Assembly: GCA_038237515.1 (NCBI GenBank)
Contig: JBBRYP010000007.1
Location: 1-64,000, forward strand
DNA from: JBBQDZ01 sp038237515
GTDB taxonomy: Bacteria; Actinomycetota; Thermoleophilia; Gaiellales; Gaiellaceae
Length of the DNA: 64,000 nt
Reading direction: 5' to 3'
Part shown: piece by piece, positions 48,768-57,072 of the stretch
How the letters are laid out: every line of letters starts with the position of its first letter
How positions within the stretch are numbered: position 1 is the first letter of the stretch
The notes under the pieces: model-generated
Told to the model about the DNA's origin: nothing
Seen by the model: the letters and a program-made list of their open reading frames with translations, nothing else
Databases searched by the model: none
Program-made: the position numbers and the translations under genes

Positions 48768-49958
48768 GTGCGGGCGCTCGAGGGGACTCGCGTGCTCGAC
48801 CTGACCCTCGCTCTGGCCGGACCGGCGGGAACGCAGCGGCTGGCGGACTGGGGCGCGGATGTCGTCAAGGTCGAACCGCCCGCCGGCGAGTGGAGCCGGG
48901 CGCATCCCGTCAGGAACGCCCGCATCGAGGGCGACGCCACGAACTTCATCTGCTTCAACCGGAACAAGCGGTCGATCGCGATCGACCTCAAGAACCCGGA
49001 GGGGCGCGATCTGCTGCTGCGGATGGCGGAGGAGGCGGACGTCTTCGTCCACAACTTTCGGCCCGGCGTCGTCGAACGGCTCGGCATCGACCCGGACGCG
49101 ATCCGGTCGCGCAACCCGCGGCTCGTGTACGCCTACGTCTGCGGCTACGGCACGTCGGGCCCCGACTCGCGGCGGCCCGGTCAGGATCTCCTCCTCCAGG
49201 CGTACGGCGGCGTCATGTTCTCAGTCGGGTCGAAGGACGACCGCCCGAACGCAGGCCCGATCTTCGCGGCCGACGTGATCGCCTCGCACTTCCTGACCGA
49301 AGCGATCCTCGTCGCGCTGATCGAGCGTGGTCGCACCGGCGAGGGTCGGACGATCGAGGTGAGCATGCTCGGCGCCCTTCTCGACTCCCAGATGCAGGAG
49401 CTCGTGACCTACCTCAACCTGGGCCTCGCGCCCGAGCGACCCGACGTGCCGGCGGCCCACTGGATCATCAATCCCCCCTACGGCGTCTATCCCGTTAAAG
49501 ACGGCTGGCTCGCGGTGGCGATGGCCGACCCCGTGGCACTCGGCGACGCGATCGCGTCGGACGCGGTGAAGGCGCTCGGCACCTGGGATGCGGCTGCGGA
49601 GAACGCAGAGCTGATCTTTCGAGAGGTCGAGCGCGCGCTGCCGCAACGGACCGCGGCGGAGTGGATCGCGATCCTGGACGCACACGGCATCTGGGTCGGC
49701 CCGGTGCACCGCTACGAGGACCTGCCGGGGAACCCGCAGATCGAGGCCGAGGGGTACTTCCGCCCCGTGCCGACCCCGAGCGGCGGAGAGTTCCTAATGC
49801 CCGACAACGCCGTGAAGTTCCTGGGCGAGCCCGAGCCGGAGCACCGGGCCTGGCCAACCGTCTCGCAGCATGCGGAGGCGGTCCTCGGCGAGTTCGGGAT
49901 CGAGGCGGAGGAGCGCGAGCGGCTGTACGAGGGCGCGGTCGTCCTGAGGTCGGCGTGA
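48768..49958 (+). CDS. CaiB/BaiF family CoA-transferase
   Basis: The 396-residue protein is the third class III CoA-transferase of the window: LEGTRVLDLTLALAGPAGTQ at the start, NKRSIAIDLKNPEGRD, and catalytic Asp169 in IFAADVIASH. It starts with GTG directly after the crotonase stop, so the pair likely converts an acid to its CoA ester and then processes the thioester. Its stop overlaps the GntR gene (GTGA). Confidence 0.93.
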   Translation: MRALEGTRVLDLTLALAGPAGTQRLADWGADVVKVEPPAGEWSRAHPVRNARIEGDATNFICFNRNKRSIAIDLKNPEGRDLLLRMAEEADVFVHNFRPGVVERLGIDPDAIRSRNPRLVYAYVCGYGTSGPDSRRPGQDLLLQAYGGVMFSVGSKDDRPNAGPIFAADVIASHFLTEAILVALIERGRTGEGRTIEVSMLGALLDSQMQELVTYLNLGLAPERPDVPAAHWIINPPYGVYPVKDGWLAVAMADPVALGDAIASDAVKALGTWDAAAENAELIFREVERALPQRTAAEWIAILDAHGIWVGPVHRYEDLPGNPQIEAEGYFRPVPTPSGGEFLMPDNAVKFLGEPEPEHRAWPTVSQHAEAVLGEFGIEAEERERLYEGAVVLRSA

Positions 49959-50632
49959 AGCAGCGACGCGCGATTGTTCGCAGCGTGCTCGCCGACCAGG
50001 TCTACGAGGCGCTGACGGACCAGATCCTCGACGCCCAGCACGCCCCGGGCGAGCGGCTCGTGATCGACGCGATCGCACGCGAGCTCGGAGTCAGCCCCAC
50101 CCCGGTGCGCGACGCGCTTACGCGCCTCGCCGGCCTCGGTCTGATCGACTCCGCGCCGTTCCGGGGCTTCAGCGTCCTCCCCGACCCGACGCCTGCCGAG
50201 ATCCGCCTCTCGTTCGAGGCGCGGGCGGCCGTCGAGACTGCGGCAGTGCGCCTCGGCCGCGACCGCCTGACGGACGAGCAGCTGGCCGACCTCCGCGAGC
50301 TCCACACTCGCATCGCCTCGCAGCACTACGGCGCGAGGGCGCGAAGCTTCGGGCCCTTCGTCCGATTGAACCAGGAGTTCCACGAGGCGCTCGTCAGGAC
50401 GAGCGGGAACGAGTTCCTGGTCGGCGCGCTGCGAAGCCTCCGGCACGACGCGCTGATCGCGAGAACGCGTCACGGTCGCGGCATACCGGACCTGGCGGCG
50501 ATCGTCCGGGAGCACGCTGCCATCGTCGACGCGCTCGAACGACGCGACTTGGACGCCGCGGTCGCGGCGGTCGACAGGCACATCGCGGACGGCGCCGCCC
50601 GAGAGGTCGCCGCGCGGCAGGCGGCCGAGTAA
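49955..50632 (+). CDS. GntR family regulator (FCD subfamily)
   Basis: The 225-residue protein has a winged helix (LADQVYEALTDQILDAQHAP, then SPTPVRDALTRLAGLGLI) and an FCD domain with Asn and His metal/ligand residues (FVRLNQEFHEALVRTSGN, IVREHAAIVDALERRD). It is encoded inside the operon it probably represses, coupled to the CoA-transferase by GTGA. The effector is likely an acid or CoA-pathway intermediate. Confidence 0.93.
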   Translation: MKQRRAIVRSVLADQVYEALTDQILDAQHAPGERLVIDAIARELGVSPTPVRDALTRLAGLGLIDSAPFRGFSVLPDPTPAEIRLSFEARAAVETAAVRLGRDRLTDEQLADLRELHTRIASQHYGARARSFGPFVRLNQEFHEALVRTSGNEFLVGALRSLRHDALIARTRHGRGIPDLAAIVREHAAIVDALERRDLDAAVAAVDRHIADGAAREVAARQAAE

Positions 50633-50648
50633 GCTCGGCCGGGTTCCG

Positions 50649-51551
50649 ATGCCCGCCGTCGAGGTCGCACCCGGCATCACGAGGATCGAGTCCGTCCTCG
50701 GCCCTCGACCGTTCGCGCAGTATCTGCTTCGCGACGAGCGCTCGCTGCTCGTGGACACAGGCGTAGCGGAGACGCCGGCGAAGGTGATCCTCCCGGCGCT
50801 CGACGGTCTCGAGCCCGACCTGGTTCTCCTCACCCACGCGGACGTCGACCACTTCGGCGGCACTGCGGCGATCCGCGAGGCCGCCCCGCATTCGCTCGTC
50901 CTCGCCCACGCCGCCGACGTTGCCGCGATCGAGAGCTCCGAGCTGATCCTGCGCGAGCGCTACGGGTGGTACGAGCACTACGGGATCGGCTACGACGCAG
51001 CGACCTTCGCCTGGCTCCGCGACTCGATGGGCGCGGCCACTCCGGTCGACATCCGCCTGAGCGGGGACGAGGTCATCCGCCTGGGTAGAGACCTCGTCGT
51101 ACGCGTGCTCCATCTCCCCGGTCACTCGCCCGGGCAGGTCGGCCTGTGGGAGCCGGCGTCACGCACCGCCATCGTCACCGACGCCGTCCTCGGGCGTGGG
51201 CTCCTCGACACGGAGGGGCATGTCGTTCACCCGCCGCCGATCGGCGATCCAGGCGGGTACGAGAGCTCGGCCCGCCTGCTTCGCGACCTCGCCCCGGAGC
51301 GGCTCCTGACCGCCCATTTCCCCGTGCTCACGGGAGACGAGGTCGGGCGGTTCCTCGAGGACAGCCTCTCTTTCGTCGAGCGTGCTCGCACGCTTGTCGC
51401 CTCGACGGTCGCGGCGGATCCGAGCGTGACACTCAGGGACCTCCTCGCGGTCGCCGACCGGGAGCTCGGCCCGTTCGTCTCGATGCCGAACGAGCTCGCC
51501 GCGACCCTTCGCGGACTTCTGGAAGAGCTGGGCCGGGAGCCGCGCGCTTGA
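50649..51551 (+). CDS. MBL-fold metallo-hydrolase
   Basis: The 300-residue metallo-beta-lactamase-fold enzyme has His63-x-Asp65-x-Asp67-His68 (THADVDHFGG), where the usual first x-His is Asp, plus HLPGHSPGQVGLW and TAHFPVL in place of the usual SGH. The variation at the second His and at the third motif suggests altered metal binding. A C-terminal helical extension ends in LLEELGREPRA. It is in the catabolic operon; a thioester or lactone hydrolase is plausible. ATG at 50649; stop overlaps the next TTG. Confidence 0.87.
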   Translation: MPAVEVAPGITRIESVLGPRPFAQYLLRDERSLLVDTGVAETPAKVILPALDGLEPDLVLLTHADVDHFGGTAAIREAAPHSLVLAHAADVAAIESSELILRERYGWYEHYGIGYDAATFAWLRDSMGAATPVDIRLSGDEVIRLGRDLVVRVLHLPGHSPGQVGLWEPASRTAIVTDAVLGRGLLDTEGHVVHPPPIGDPGGYESSARLLRDLAPERLLTAHFPVLTGDEVGRFLEDSLSFVERARTLVASTVAADPSVTLRDLLAVADRELGPFVSMPNELAATLRGLLEELGREPRA

Positions 51552-52297
51552 GCCTCGCGGGCGGGGTGGCGATTGTGACGGGCGCGGCGCGCGGCCTCGG
51601 CGCTGCGATCGCCGACGCCCTCGAAGCCGAGGGCGCGGCGGTGGCGCGGACGGATGTCGACGGAGGCGAGGTCGAGCTCGACGTGCGCGACGGAGGGTCT
51701 GTCGAGCGCGCGGTTGCGGCAGTTGCCGCGAGACTCGGGGAGCCGACGATCCTGGTGAACAACGCCGGCATCAACCGGATAGGCCCGAGTGAGAGCTTCG
51801 ACGAAGCCGACTGGAACGAGGTCGTCGATGTCAACCTCGGCGGCGTGTTCCGGTGCTCGCAGGTCGTGGGTGGCCGCATGCTCGCGGCCGCCGGCGGCGC
51901 GATCGTCAACGTCGCCTCGATCTCCGGCCTTGTCGGCATGCCCGGCCGCGCCGCCTACTGCGCGACGAAGGCCGGGGTGCTCGGCCTGACGAGGGCGCTC
52001 GCGGTCGAGTGGGCGGGGCGCGGAGTCCGCGTCAACGCGGTCGCCCCCGGGTACGTCCGCACCCCGATGGTCGAGAACGCACTCGCTCAGGGGCTTCTCG
52101 CCGAGGAGGCACTGCTCGAGCGCGTCCCGATCGGCCGCCTCGCCTCGCCCGAGGAGGTCGCGCAGGCGGTCGTCTTCCTCGCCTCGCCCGCTGCGGCCTA
52201 CCTCGCCGGTCAGGCCTTGCTCGTGGACGGTGGCTGGCTTGCGTACGGCGCCCCAGGCCCCGCGTCTTCGATCCCACAGGTCGCGTACACCCCGTAG
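51548..52297 (+). CDS. Short-chain dehydrogenase/reductase
   Basis: The 249-residue SDR has TGAARGLG (11-18), NNAG (71-74) and catalytic Ser124, Tyr137 and Lys141 (AAYCATKAG). Asp after beta-2 (ARTDVDG) favours NAD(H). It resembles glucose/gluconate-type and 3-oxoacyl-ACP reductase-like dehydrogenases. TTG start overlaps the MBL stop (TTGA). A strong AAGGAGGG follows before the next gene. Confidence 0.92.
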   Translation: MSLAGGVAIVTGAARGLGAAIADALEAEGAAVARTDVDGGEVELDVRDGGSVERAVAAVAARLGEPTILVNNAGINRIGPSESFDEADWNEVVDVNLGGVFRCSQVVGGRMLAAAGGAIVNVASISGLVGMPGRAAYCATKAGVLGLTRALAVEWAGRGVRVNAVAPGYVRTPMVENALAQGLLAEEALLERVPIGRLASPEEVAQAVVFLASPAAAYLAGQALLVDGGWLAYGAPGPASSIPQVAYTP

Positions 52298-52309
52298 AAG
52301 GAGGGACGG

Positions 52310-53131
52310 ATGGAACTCGGCATGATCAGCTCCACCTGGCTCGGCACGAAGGTCGACCTCGAGAACGGGATTCGCGAGGCGAAGCGGATCGGCTTCGACA
52401 CGTACGACATCTTCCAGGACCCCCTCGACATCGACGACGACACGCGCCGCCTGATCAAGGAGACGGCGAAGGAGGTCGGCCTCCCGATCCGCTCGGTCGT
52501 CTGCGTCGCCTTCGGTCTCGTCGACTTCAACCCGTCGGTGCAGCGCTTCACGCTCGACCGGATCAAGGCGTACGTCGACCAGGGCGCCTACCTGGGGGCG
52601 CGGAACGTGCTCCTCGTGGTCGGGGAGTACTACTGGGATTGCGAGGTCTTCCCGAAGGAGGCGATCTGGGAGACGGCCAAAGACCTCGTCCGCAGCGCGG
52701 GCGACTACGCGCAGTCGAAGGGGCTCGAGATCGTCCTCGAGCTGGAGCCGTTCGAGCAGGCGCTGCTGAAGGACGTGAACGAGCTCGTGCGGTTCGTGCG
52801 CGAGCTGGACCACCCTGCGGTCCGCGCGAACGCCGACATCTCGCACCTCCACCTCTCGCACGCCTCCTTCGACGACGTGGACAAGCTGAAGGGCCTGATC
52901 GGGCACATCCACCTCTCCGACTGCGACGGCGAGGTACACGGCGACCTGCCCCCGGGTCGCGGCGTGACGCCGATCAAGGAGTACCTGGCCGCGATCCGCG
53001 ACACGGGCTACGACGGGACGGTCTCGATCGAGCTCGAGTACTCCCCTGACCCGGAGCAGATCGTCGAGTGGACCGAGGAGGCCTACGCCGGCACGGCGAG
53101 GATCATGCGCGACCTCGGGGTGCGGGCCTAG
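52310..53131 (+). CDS. Sugar phosphate isomerase/epimerase family TIM barrel
   Basis: The 273-residue barrel has the metal-ligand pattern of xylose-isomerase-like proteins: Glu in IVLELEPFEQ, Asp and His in NADISHLHLSH, His in GHIHLSDCDG and Glu in VSIELEYSPD. It is distinct from the homologue at 30609. With a dehydrogenase (Gfo/Idh/MocA) downstream it fits a sugar or inositol-type catabolic step. AAGGAGGG precedes the ATG. Confidence 0.9.
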   Translation: MELGMISSTWLGTKVDLENGIREAKRIGFDTYDIFQDPLDIDDDTRRLIKETAKEVGLPIRSVVCVAFGLVDFNPSVQRFTLDRIKAYVDQGAYLGARNVLLVVGEYYWDCEVFPKEAIWETAKDLVRSAGDYAQSKGLEIVLELEPFEQALLKDVNELVRFVRELDHPAVRANADISHLHLSHASFDDVDKLKGLIGHIHLSDCDGEVHGDLPPGRGVTPIKEYLAAIRDTGYDGTVSIELEYSPDPEQIVEWTEEAYAGTARIMRDLGVRA

Positions 53132-53133
53132 CC

Positions 53134-54222
53134 GTGGGCGAGCTCGACCTTGGAATTGCGCCGAGTCTCGGCGCGAGGACGGACTACGGCATCGGCTGTA
53201 TCGGCGCCGGCTTCATCATGCGCGACGTCCACCTGGCCGCGTACAACGAAGCGGGGTTCCGTCCCGTGGCGATCGCCTCGCGCACACCCGACAACGCGCG
53301 GGCGGCAGCCCAGCAGGCGAGCGTGGCGAAGGTGTACGACACCTGGAAGGAGCTCCTCGACGATCCGGCGGTGGAGATCGTCGACATCGCCTTCCCGCCC
53401 GACCAGCAGCTCGAGATCGTCCGCGAGGCGTGCGCGCGGAGTCATGTGAAGGGAATCCTCGCGCAGAAGCCGATCGCCGCGACACTCGAGGACGCGAAGG
53501 AGGTCGTTCGGGTCGCGAAGGAGGCAGGGAAGCCACTCGCAGTGAACCAGAACATGCGGTACGACCAGTCGATGCGGGTGCTGAAGACGCTGTTGGCCGG
53601 CGGGCACATGGGCAGGCCGGTCGTGGCCCAGATCGTGATGAACGCCCGCCCCCACTGGCAGGAGTTCATCCGCGGTTACGGGCGGATCGCGCTCCTCAAC
53701 ATGTCGATCCACCACCTGGACGTGTTCCGGTACCTCTTCGGCGACCCGACCGCGATCCAGTGCTCGGTGCGGCCGGACCCGAGCTGGGACTTCCCGCACA
53801 AGGACGGGATGGCGTTCTACGTCCTCGAGTACGACGACGGACTCCGGTGTATGGGCTCCGACGACTGCTTCACCTGGGCCGACGGCCGCATCGAGTGGCG
53901 CGTGGAGGGGACAGACGCCATCGCGAAAGGCACCATCGGCTGGCCCGATTATCCGGAGGGGAGTCCGAGCACGATCGACTATCACCTCCGCTCCGAGGAG
54001 GGGGTATGGCATCGGCCGCGCTGGGAGGAGCGGTGGTTCCCGCAGGCGTTCGCGGGCACCATGGCCCAGCTGATGCAGGCGATCGAGACGGGGTCGGAGC
54101 CGGAGCTCTCTGCCCGCGACAACCTCCGAACGATGGCGCTGATCGAGGCTGCTTACCGTGCGGCCGACGAGAAGCGCACGGTCGACTTGCAGGAGATCCT
54201 CACCGAGTTCGGGATCGCTTGA
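53134..54222 (+). CDS. Gfo/Idh/MocA family oxidoreductase
   Basis: The 362-residue NAD(P)-dependent dehydrogenase has the Rossmann start GIGCIGAGFIMRDVHL and the conserved Lys in GILAQKPIAATLEDAK. An ARP-H-W region and NMSIHHLDVFRYLFG follow, with the catalytic His in IHHLD. Members oxidise sugars, inositols or their derivatives. GTG at 53134 was chosen after the isomerase stop (2 bases gap); the frame extends upstream only as a shadow. The next SDR is coupled by TTGA. Confidence 0.92.
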   Translation: MGELDLGIAPSLGARTDYGIGCIGAGFIMRDVHLAAYNEAGFRPVAIASRTPDNARAAAQQASVAKVYDTWKELLDDPAVEIVDIAFPPDQQLEIVREACARSHVKGILAQKPIAATLEDAKEVVRVAKEAGKPLAVNQNMRYDQSMRVLKTLLAGGHMGRPVVAQIVMNARPHWQEFIRGYGRIALLNMSIHHLDVFRYLFGDPTAIQCSVRPDPSWDFPHKDGMAFYVLEYDDGLRCMGSDDCFTWADGRIEWRVEGTDAIAKGTIGWPDYPEGSPSTIDYHLRSEEGVWHRPRWEERWFPQAFAGTMAQLMQAIETGSEPELSARDNLRTMALIEAAYRAADEKRTVDLQEILTEFGIA

Positions 54223-54986
54223 GGGGGCTCGACGCATTCCGGCTCGACGGTCGAGTCGCGATCGTCACGGGCGGCGGCGGCGGGCTCGGTGCCGACATGT
54301 GCCGGGCCCTGGCCGCCGCTGGGGCGGCAGTCGCCGTCGTAGGGCGAACGAAGGAGAAGATCGACGCCGTGCGGGATCGGCTGCTGGGGGAGGGCTTCGA
54401 GGCGGTGTCGGTTCGCGCCGACGTGTCTCGCAAGGACTCGATCGACGAGATGGCGGACGCGGTCGTGCGCGAGCTGGGCGGAATCGACGTGCTAATCAAC
54501 AACGCTGCGATCTACCCGCGCCGCGCGTGGACCGAGATCGACGAGGCCGAGTGGGACGCGGTGTTCGCGACGAACCTCAAGGGCTACTTCCTGTGTGCAC
54601 GCGCGACGTATCCGTCGATGGTCGAGCGCGGGCACGGGCGCATCGTCAACCTCACTTCGATCACCTTCTTCGGCGGCTGGGACCTGCTGCTCACGTACGT
54701 CTCCACGAAGGGCGGGATCGTCGGGTTCACGCGCGCGCTCGCGCGCGAGCTCGGGCCCGAGGGCATCACGGTCAACGCGATCTCGCCAGGAGCGTTCCCG
54801 ACCGACGCGGAGAAGATCCATCCGAACCCCGGGGAGTACAACCGCTTCGTCCTCGAGCGCCAGTCGCTCAAGCGCCGGGGGACGCCCGAGGACATCGGCA
54901 ACCTCGCGGTCTTCCTCGCAGGCGACGCCTCGTCGTTCATCACGGGCCAGCTGTTCGGAATCGACGGCGGCTGGATCATGAACTAG
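54219..54986 (+). CDS. Short-chain dehydrogenase/reductase
   Basis: The 255-residue SDR has TGGGGGLG (17-24), NNAA (94-97, the fourth residue Ala in place of Gly), and catalytic Ser147, Tyr160 and Lys164 (TYVSTKGG). Arg after beta-2 (VVGRTKEK) favours NADP(H), unlike the other SDRs here. TTG start. The TAG stop is the first bases of the short repeat element that follows, so the element abuts the operon end. Confidence 0.92.
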   Translation: MRGLDAFRLDGRVAIVTGGGGGLGADMCRALAAAGAAVAVVGRTKEKIDAVRDRLLGEGFEAVSVRADVSRKDSIDEMADAVVRELGGIDVLINNAAIYPRRAWTEIDEAEWDAVFATNLKGYFLCARATYPSMVERGHGRIVNLTSITFFGGWDLLLTYVSTKGGIVGFTRALARELGPEGITVNAISPGAFPTDAEKIHPNPGEYNRFVLERQSLKRRGTPEDIGNLAVFLAGDASSFITGQLFGIDGGWIMN

Positions 54987-55150
54987 GGGCCTGTGCGGAA
55001 AGTGGCCACGGTGGATGACACGCGGCACGTGTTTCGAGGCAAGGACGCAGGGAGCGTAGATATGCGGGCATACCAGCGCGACCGAGGACGCCGCATCGAG
55101 GCGCGTGACGCCTGTCAGGCGCCCTGGTTCACTTTTTGGACAGGCCCCTA
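54984..55150 (+). mobile_element. MITE-like element, copy C (most intact)
   Basis: The element spans 167 bp with TA at both ends. The left end is TA + GGGGCCTGTGCGGAAAGTG and the right end CACTTTTTGGACAGGCCCC + TA; 18 of 21 end positions are complementary. It is roughly 93 % identical to copy B by eye. It begins in the TAG stop of the SDR gene and ends directly before the ATG of the aldose-epimerase-like gene, so it forms that gene's whole leader. Confidence 0.88.
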
Positions 55151-56248
55151 ATGCCGGCGCTCTTCGGCCGGCGCTACGGGCGCGGCGACCTCCTCCGGCA
55201 CGTGGGCCGGCTCGAGCAGGTGGCGGGGGTGCGCCTCGTGACGCTCGGGAACGGCGTCGAGCGAGGCGTTCGCGTACTCGAGTTCAGAACCGGCACCGGC
55301 TTTGTCTTCGACGTCGTCGTCGATCGCGCGTTCGACATCGGGCACTGCGAGCTCGGTGGCGTACCTCTGGCCTGGACGTCGGGAGCGGGCTTCGGGGGAC
55401 CCTGGTTCGCCGAGCACGAGGGGCTCGGTTTCCTCCGGACGTGGGGAGGCGGGCTCGTGACCACCTGCGGGATCGACCATGCGCTCTTCATGGCGGAGGA
55501 CACAGCCGAGCAGTACCACTATCCCCCGAAGCGCACGGAGGCCTTCGGCCTCCACGGCCGCGTCTCGAACCGTCCCGCTCGCTTGACCGGCCACGGCGAG
55601 CGGTGGGAAGGCGACGAGTGCGTGCTGTGGGCGACCGGCGAGATTCTGCAGGCGGCCGTCTTCGGGGAACAGCTCCTGCTCCGCCGGACGATCGAGGCAC
55701 GGGTGGGCGAGTCGCGTCTGCGTATCCGCGACGAGGTCGAGAACGTCGGCTGGAGCCTGACGCCGCACATGCTCCTGTACCACGTCAACGTCGGCTGGCC
55801 GGTCCTCGACGAGGGTGCCGAGCTGCTCGTCCCCGCAAGGGCCGTCGAGGCGCGCGGCGACCATGCCGTGGAGGGCTACACGACCTTCCACGCACCCGCG
55901 GCGGCCTACGTCGAGCAGGTGTTCGAGCACGACGTCGCGGCAGACCCCACCGGGTCGGTTCCCGTCGCGGTCGTGAACCGCGCGCTCGGCGTCGGACTGT
56001 ACGAGGTGTTCAGGCGCGACCAGCTTCCTTTCCACTTCCTCTGGAGGATGCAGGGCGAGGGCACATACGTCGCGGGCATCGAGCCGTCCACGAACCGGAC
56101 TGCGGGTCGACTCGACGCGCGCGAGCGCGGAGAGCTGGTCGAGCTCGAGCCGGGCGACAGCCGGGTTTACGACTTGGAGCTCGGCGCCCTCGCCGGCGGC
56201 GAGGCGATCGAGGCGTTCGCAGAGCGCGTCCGTGCGCTAACGCGGTGA
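55151..56248 (+). CDS. Aldose 1-epimerase-like protein (DUF4432 type)
   Basis: The 365-residue protein has the galactose-mutarotase-like beta-sandwich pattern: VRVLEFRTGTGFVFDVVVDRAFDIG, WGGGLVTTCGIDHALF, EAFGLHGRVSNRPAR with a conserved His, LLYHVNVGWPVLDEG, and a C-terminal TNRTAGRLDAR. These proteins interconvert sugar anomers or bind sugar derivatives. The ATG at 55151 follows directly after the repeat element, so the gene's translation signal must lie in the element or be leaderless. Confidence 0.85.
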   Translation: MPALFGRRYGRGDLLRHVGRLEQVAGVRLVTLGNGVERGVRVLEFRTGTGFVFDVVVDRAFDIGHCELGGVPLAWTSGAGFGGPWFAEHEGLGFLRTWGGGLVTTCGIDHALFMAEDTAEQYHYPPKRTEAFGLHGRVSNRPARLTGHGERWEGDECVLWATGEILQAAVFGEQLLLRRTIEARVGESRLRIRDEVENVGWSLTPHMLLYHVNVGWPVLDEGAELLVPARAVEARGDHAVEGYTTFHAPAAAYVEQVFEHDVAADPTGSVPVAVVNRALGVGLYEVFRRDQLPFHFLWRMQGEGTYVAGIEPSTNRTAGRLDARERGELVELEPGDSRVYDLELGALAGGEAIEAFAERVRALTR

Positions 56249-56465
56249 GGAAGGCCGAACGGCCAGTCGACCCGTTGCTGGTCGACAGACGCCCTCGCTC
56301 GGCGATCGTCGGCGGCAGCGGATCCACCGGGACGCCGCGGCGAAGTCCGCGTGACGGAGTTCTCGCCAGTCAAGCCGGAGGTCATCCTGACGCGGAACCG
56401 CCGACAGCGCATACTGCGTAGCGCAGAGGAGCGTTCCAGGCATTCAGACCGGGAGGTCGAGCGCA

Positions 56466-56951
56466 GTGGCCATCGCAAAGGAGACAATGACCGATGAGCA
56501 GCGCAAGTCGGTTGCTCTGGAGTACCTGAAGGCGTTTGACAACGGAGGCGTGACCTCGACCGGCGGCAGCATCCTCGACGTCTTCGCAGACGACGCCCAG
56601 GTCTACTTCCCAAAGTGGGGTCTTGCTACGGGGAAGGAGCAGGTCGGTCAGCTCTTCACCGATGTCGGCGGGACGATCGAGGCGATCCGTCACGACTACG
56701 CCAACTTCAACTGGATCATGACCGGCACGGACATGTTCGCGGTGGAGGGGACGAGCTACGGCGAGCACCGAGACGGAGAATGGCGCGGAGGCGTCGGCCA
56801 CTCCGGCCGCTGGTGCGACGTCTTCGAGGTTCGCGACTTCGTGATCCACCGCTGCTTCATCTACCTCGATCCGGACTACGCCGGGAAGGACACCGAGCGG
56901 TACGACTGGCTCGGCGCCGACGGGCGAGACGCCTCTCAACCCATGGCCTAG
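56466..56951 (+). CDS. NTF2-like / SnoaL-like small protein
   Basis: The 161-residue protein has the cone-shaped NTF2-like fold pattern: ALEYLKAFDNGG, ILDVFADDAQVYFPKWGLATGKEQVGQLF, HDYANFNWIMTGTDMFAVEG, and WCDVFEVRDFVIHRCFIYLDPD. Members are small hydrolases/isomerases or binding proteins; no function can be assigned. GTG at 56466 has GGAGG 10 bases upstream; ATG at 56487 (MTDEQRKSV), with AAGGAG close upstream, is an equally good start. The 217 bases before it hold nothing recognisable. Confidence 0.82.
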   Translation: MAIAKETMTDEQRKSVALEYLKAFDNGGVTSTGGSILDVFADDAQVYFPKWGLATGKEQVGQLFTDVGGTIEAIRHDYANFNWIMTGTDMFAVEGTSYGEHRDGEWRGGVGHSGRWCDVFEVRDFVIHRCFIYLDPDYAGKDTERYDWLGADGRDASQPMA

Positions 56952-57005
56952 CGCTCTGCCGGCGTCAGCCGAGGCCAGATCGTCCGAGGCGGTGTATCGC
57001 GTTAC

Positions 57006-57035
57006 TTGACGCTATCCCTGCGCGGTGTTTACCGT
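57006..57035 (+). promoter_or_regulatory. Promoter candidate for the M24 / E1-alpha / bicupin operon
   Basis: TTGACG (57006-57011) and TACCGT (57030-57035) are separated by 18 bases, close to sigma-70 boxes at -35 and weaker at -10. The start of transcription would be near 57042, giving about 30 bases of leader before the ATG at 57073, which has GGAAGGGAG upstream. Confidence 0.45.
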
Positions 57036-57072
57036 TCTTGAACGGCCTCCGGCGGAAGGGAGTGAGCGGACG

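Noticed and set aside
55105..56421. Long frames starting MTPVRRPGSLFG at 6996 (minus), 24008 (plus) and 55105 (plus)
   Set aside because: The shared N-terminus is just the translated end of the three repeat elements. Beyond it each frame runs through unrelated genes in a shadow frame and is Arg/Ala/Pro-rich.
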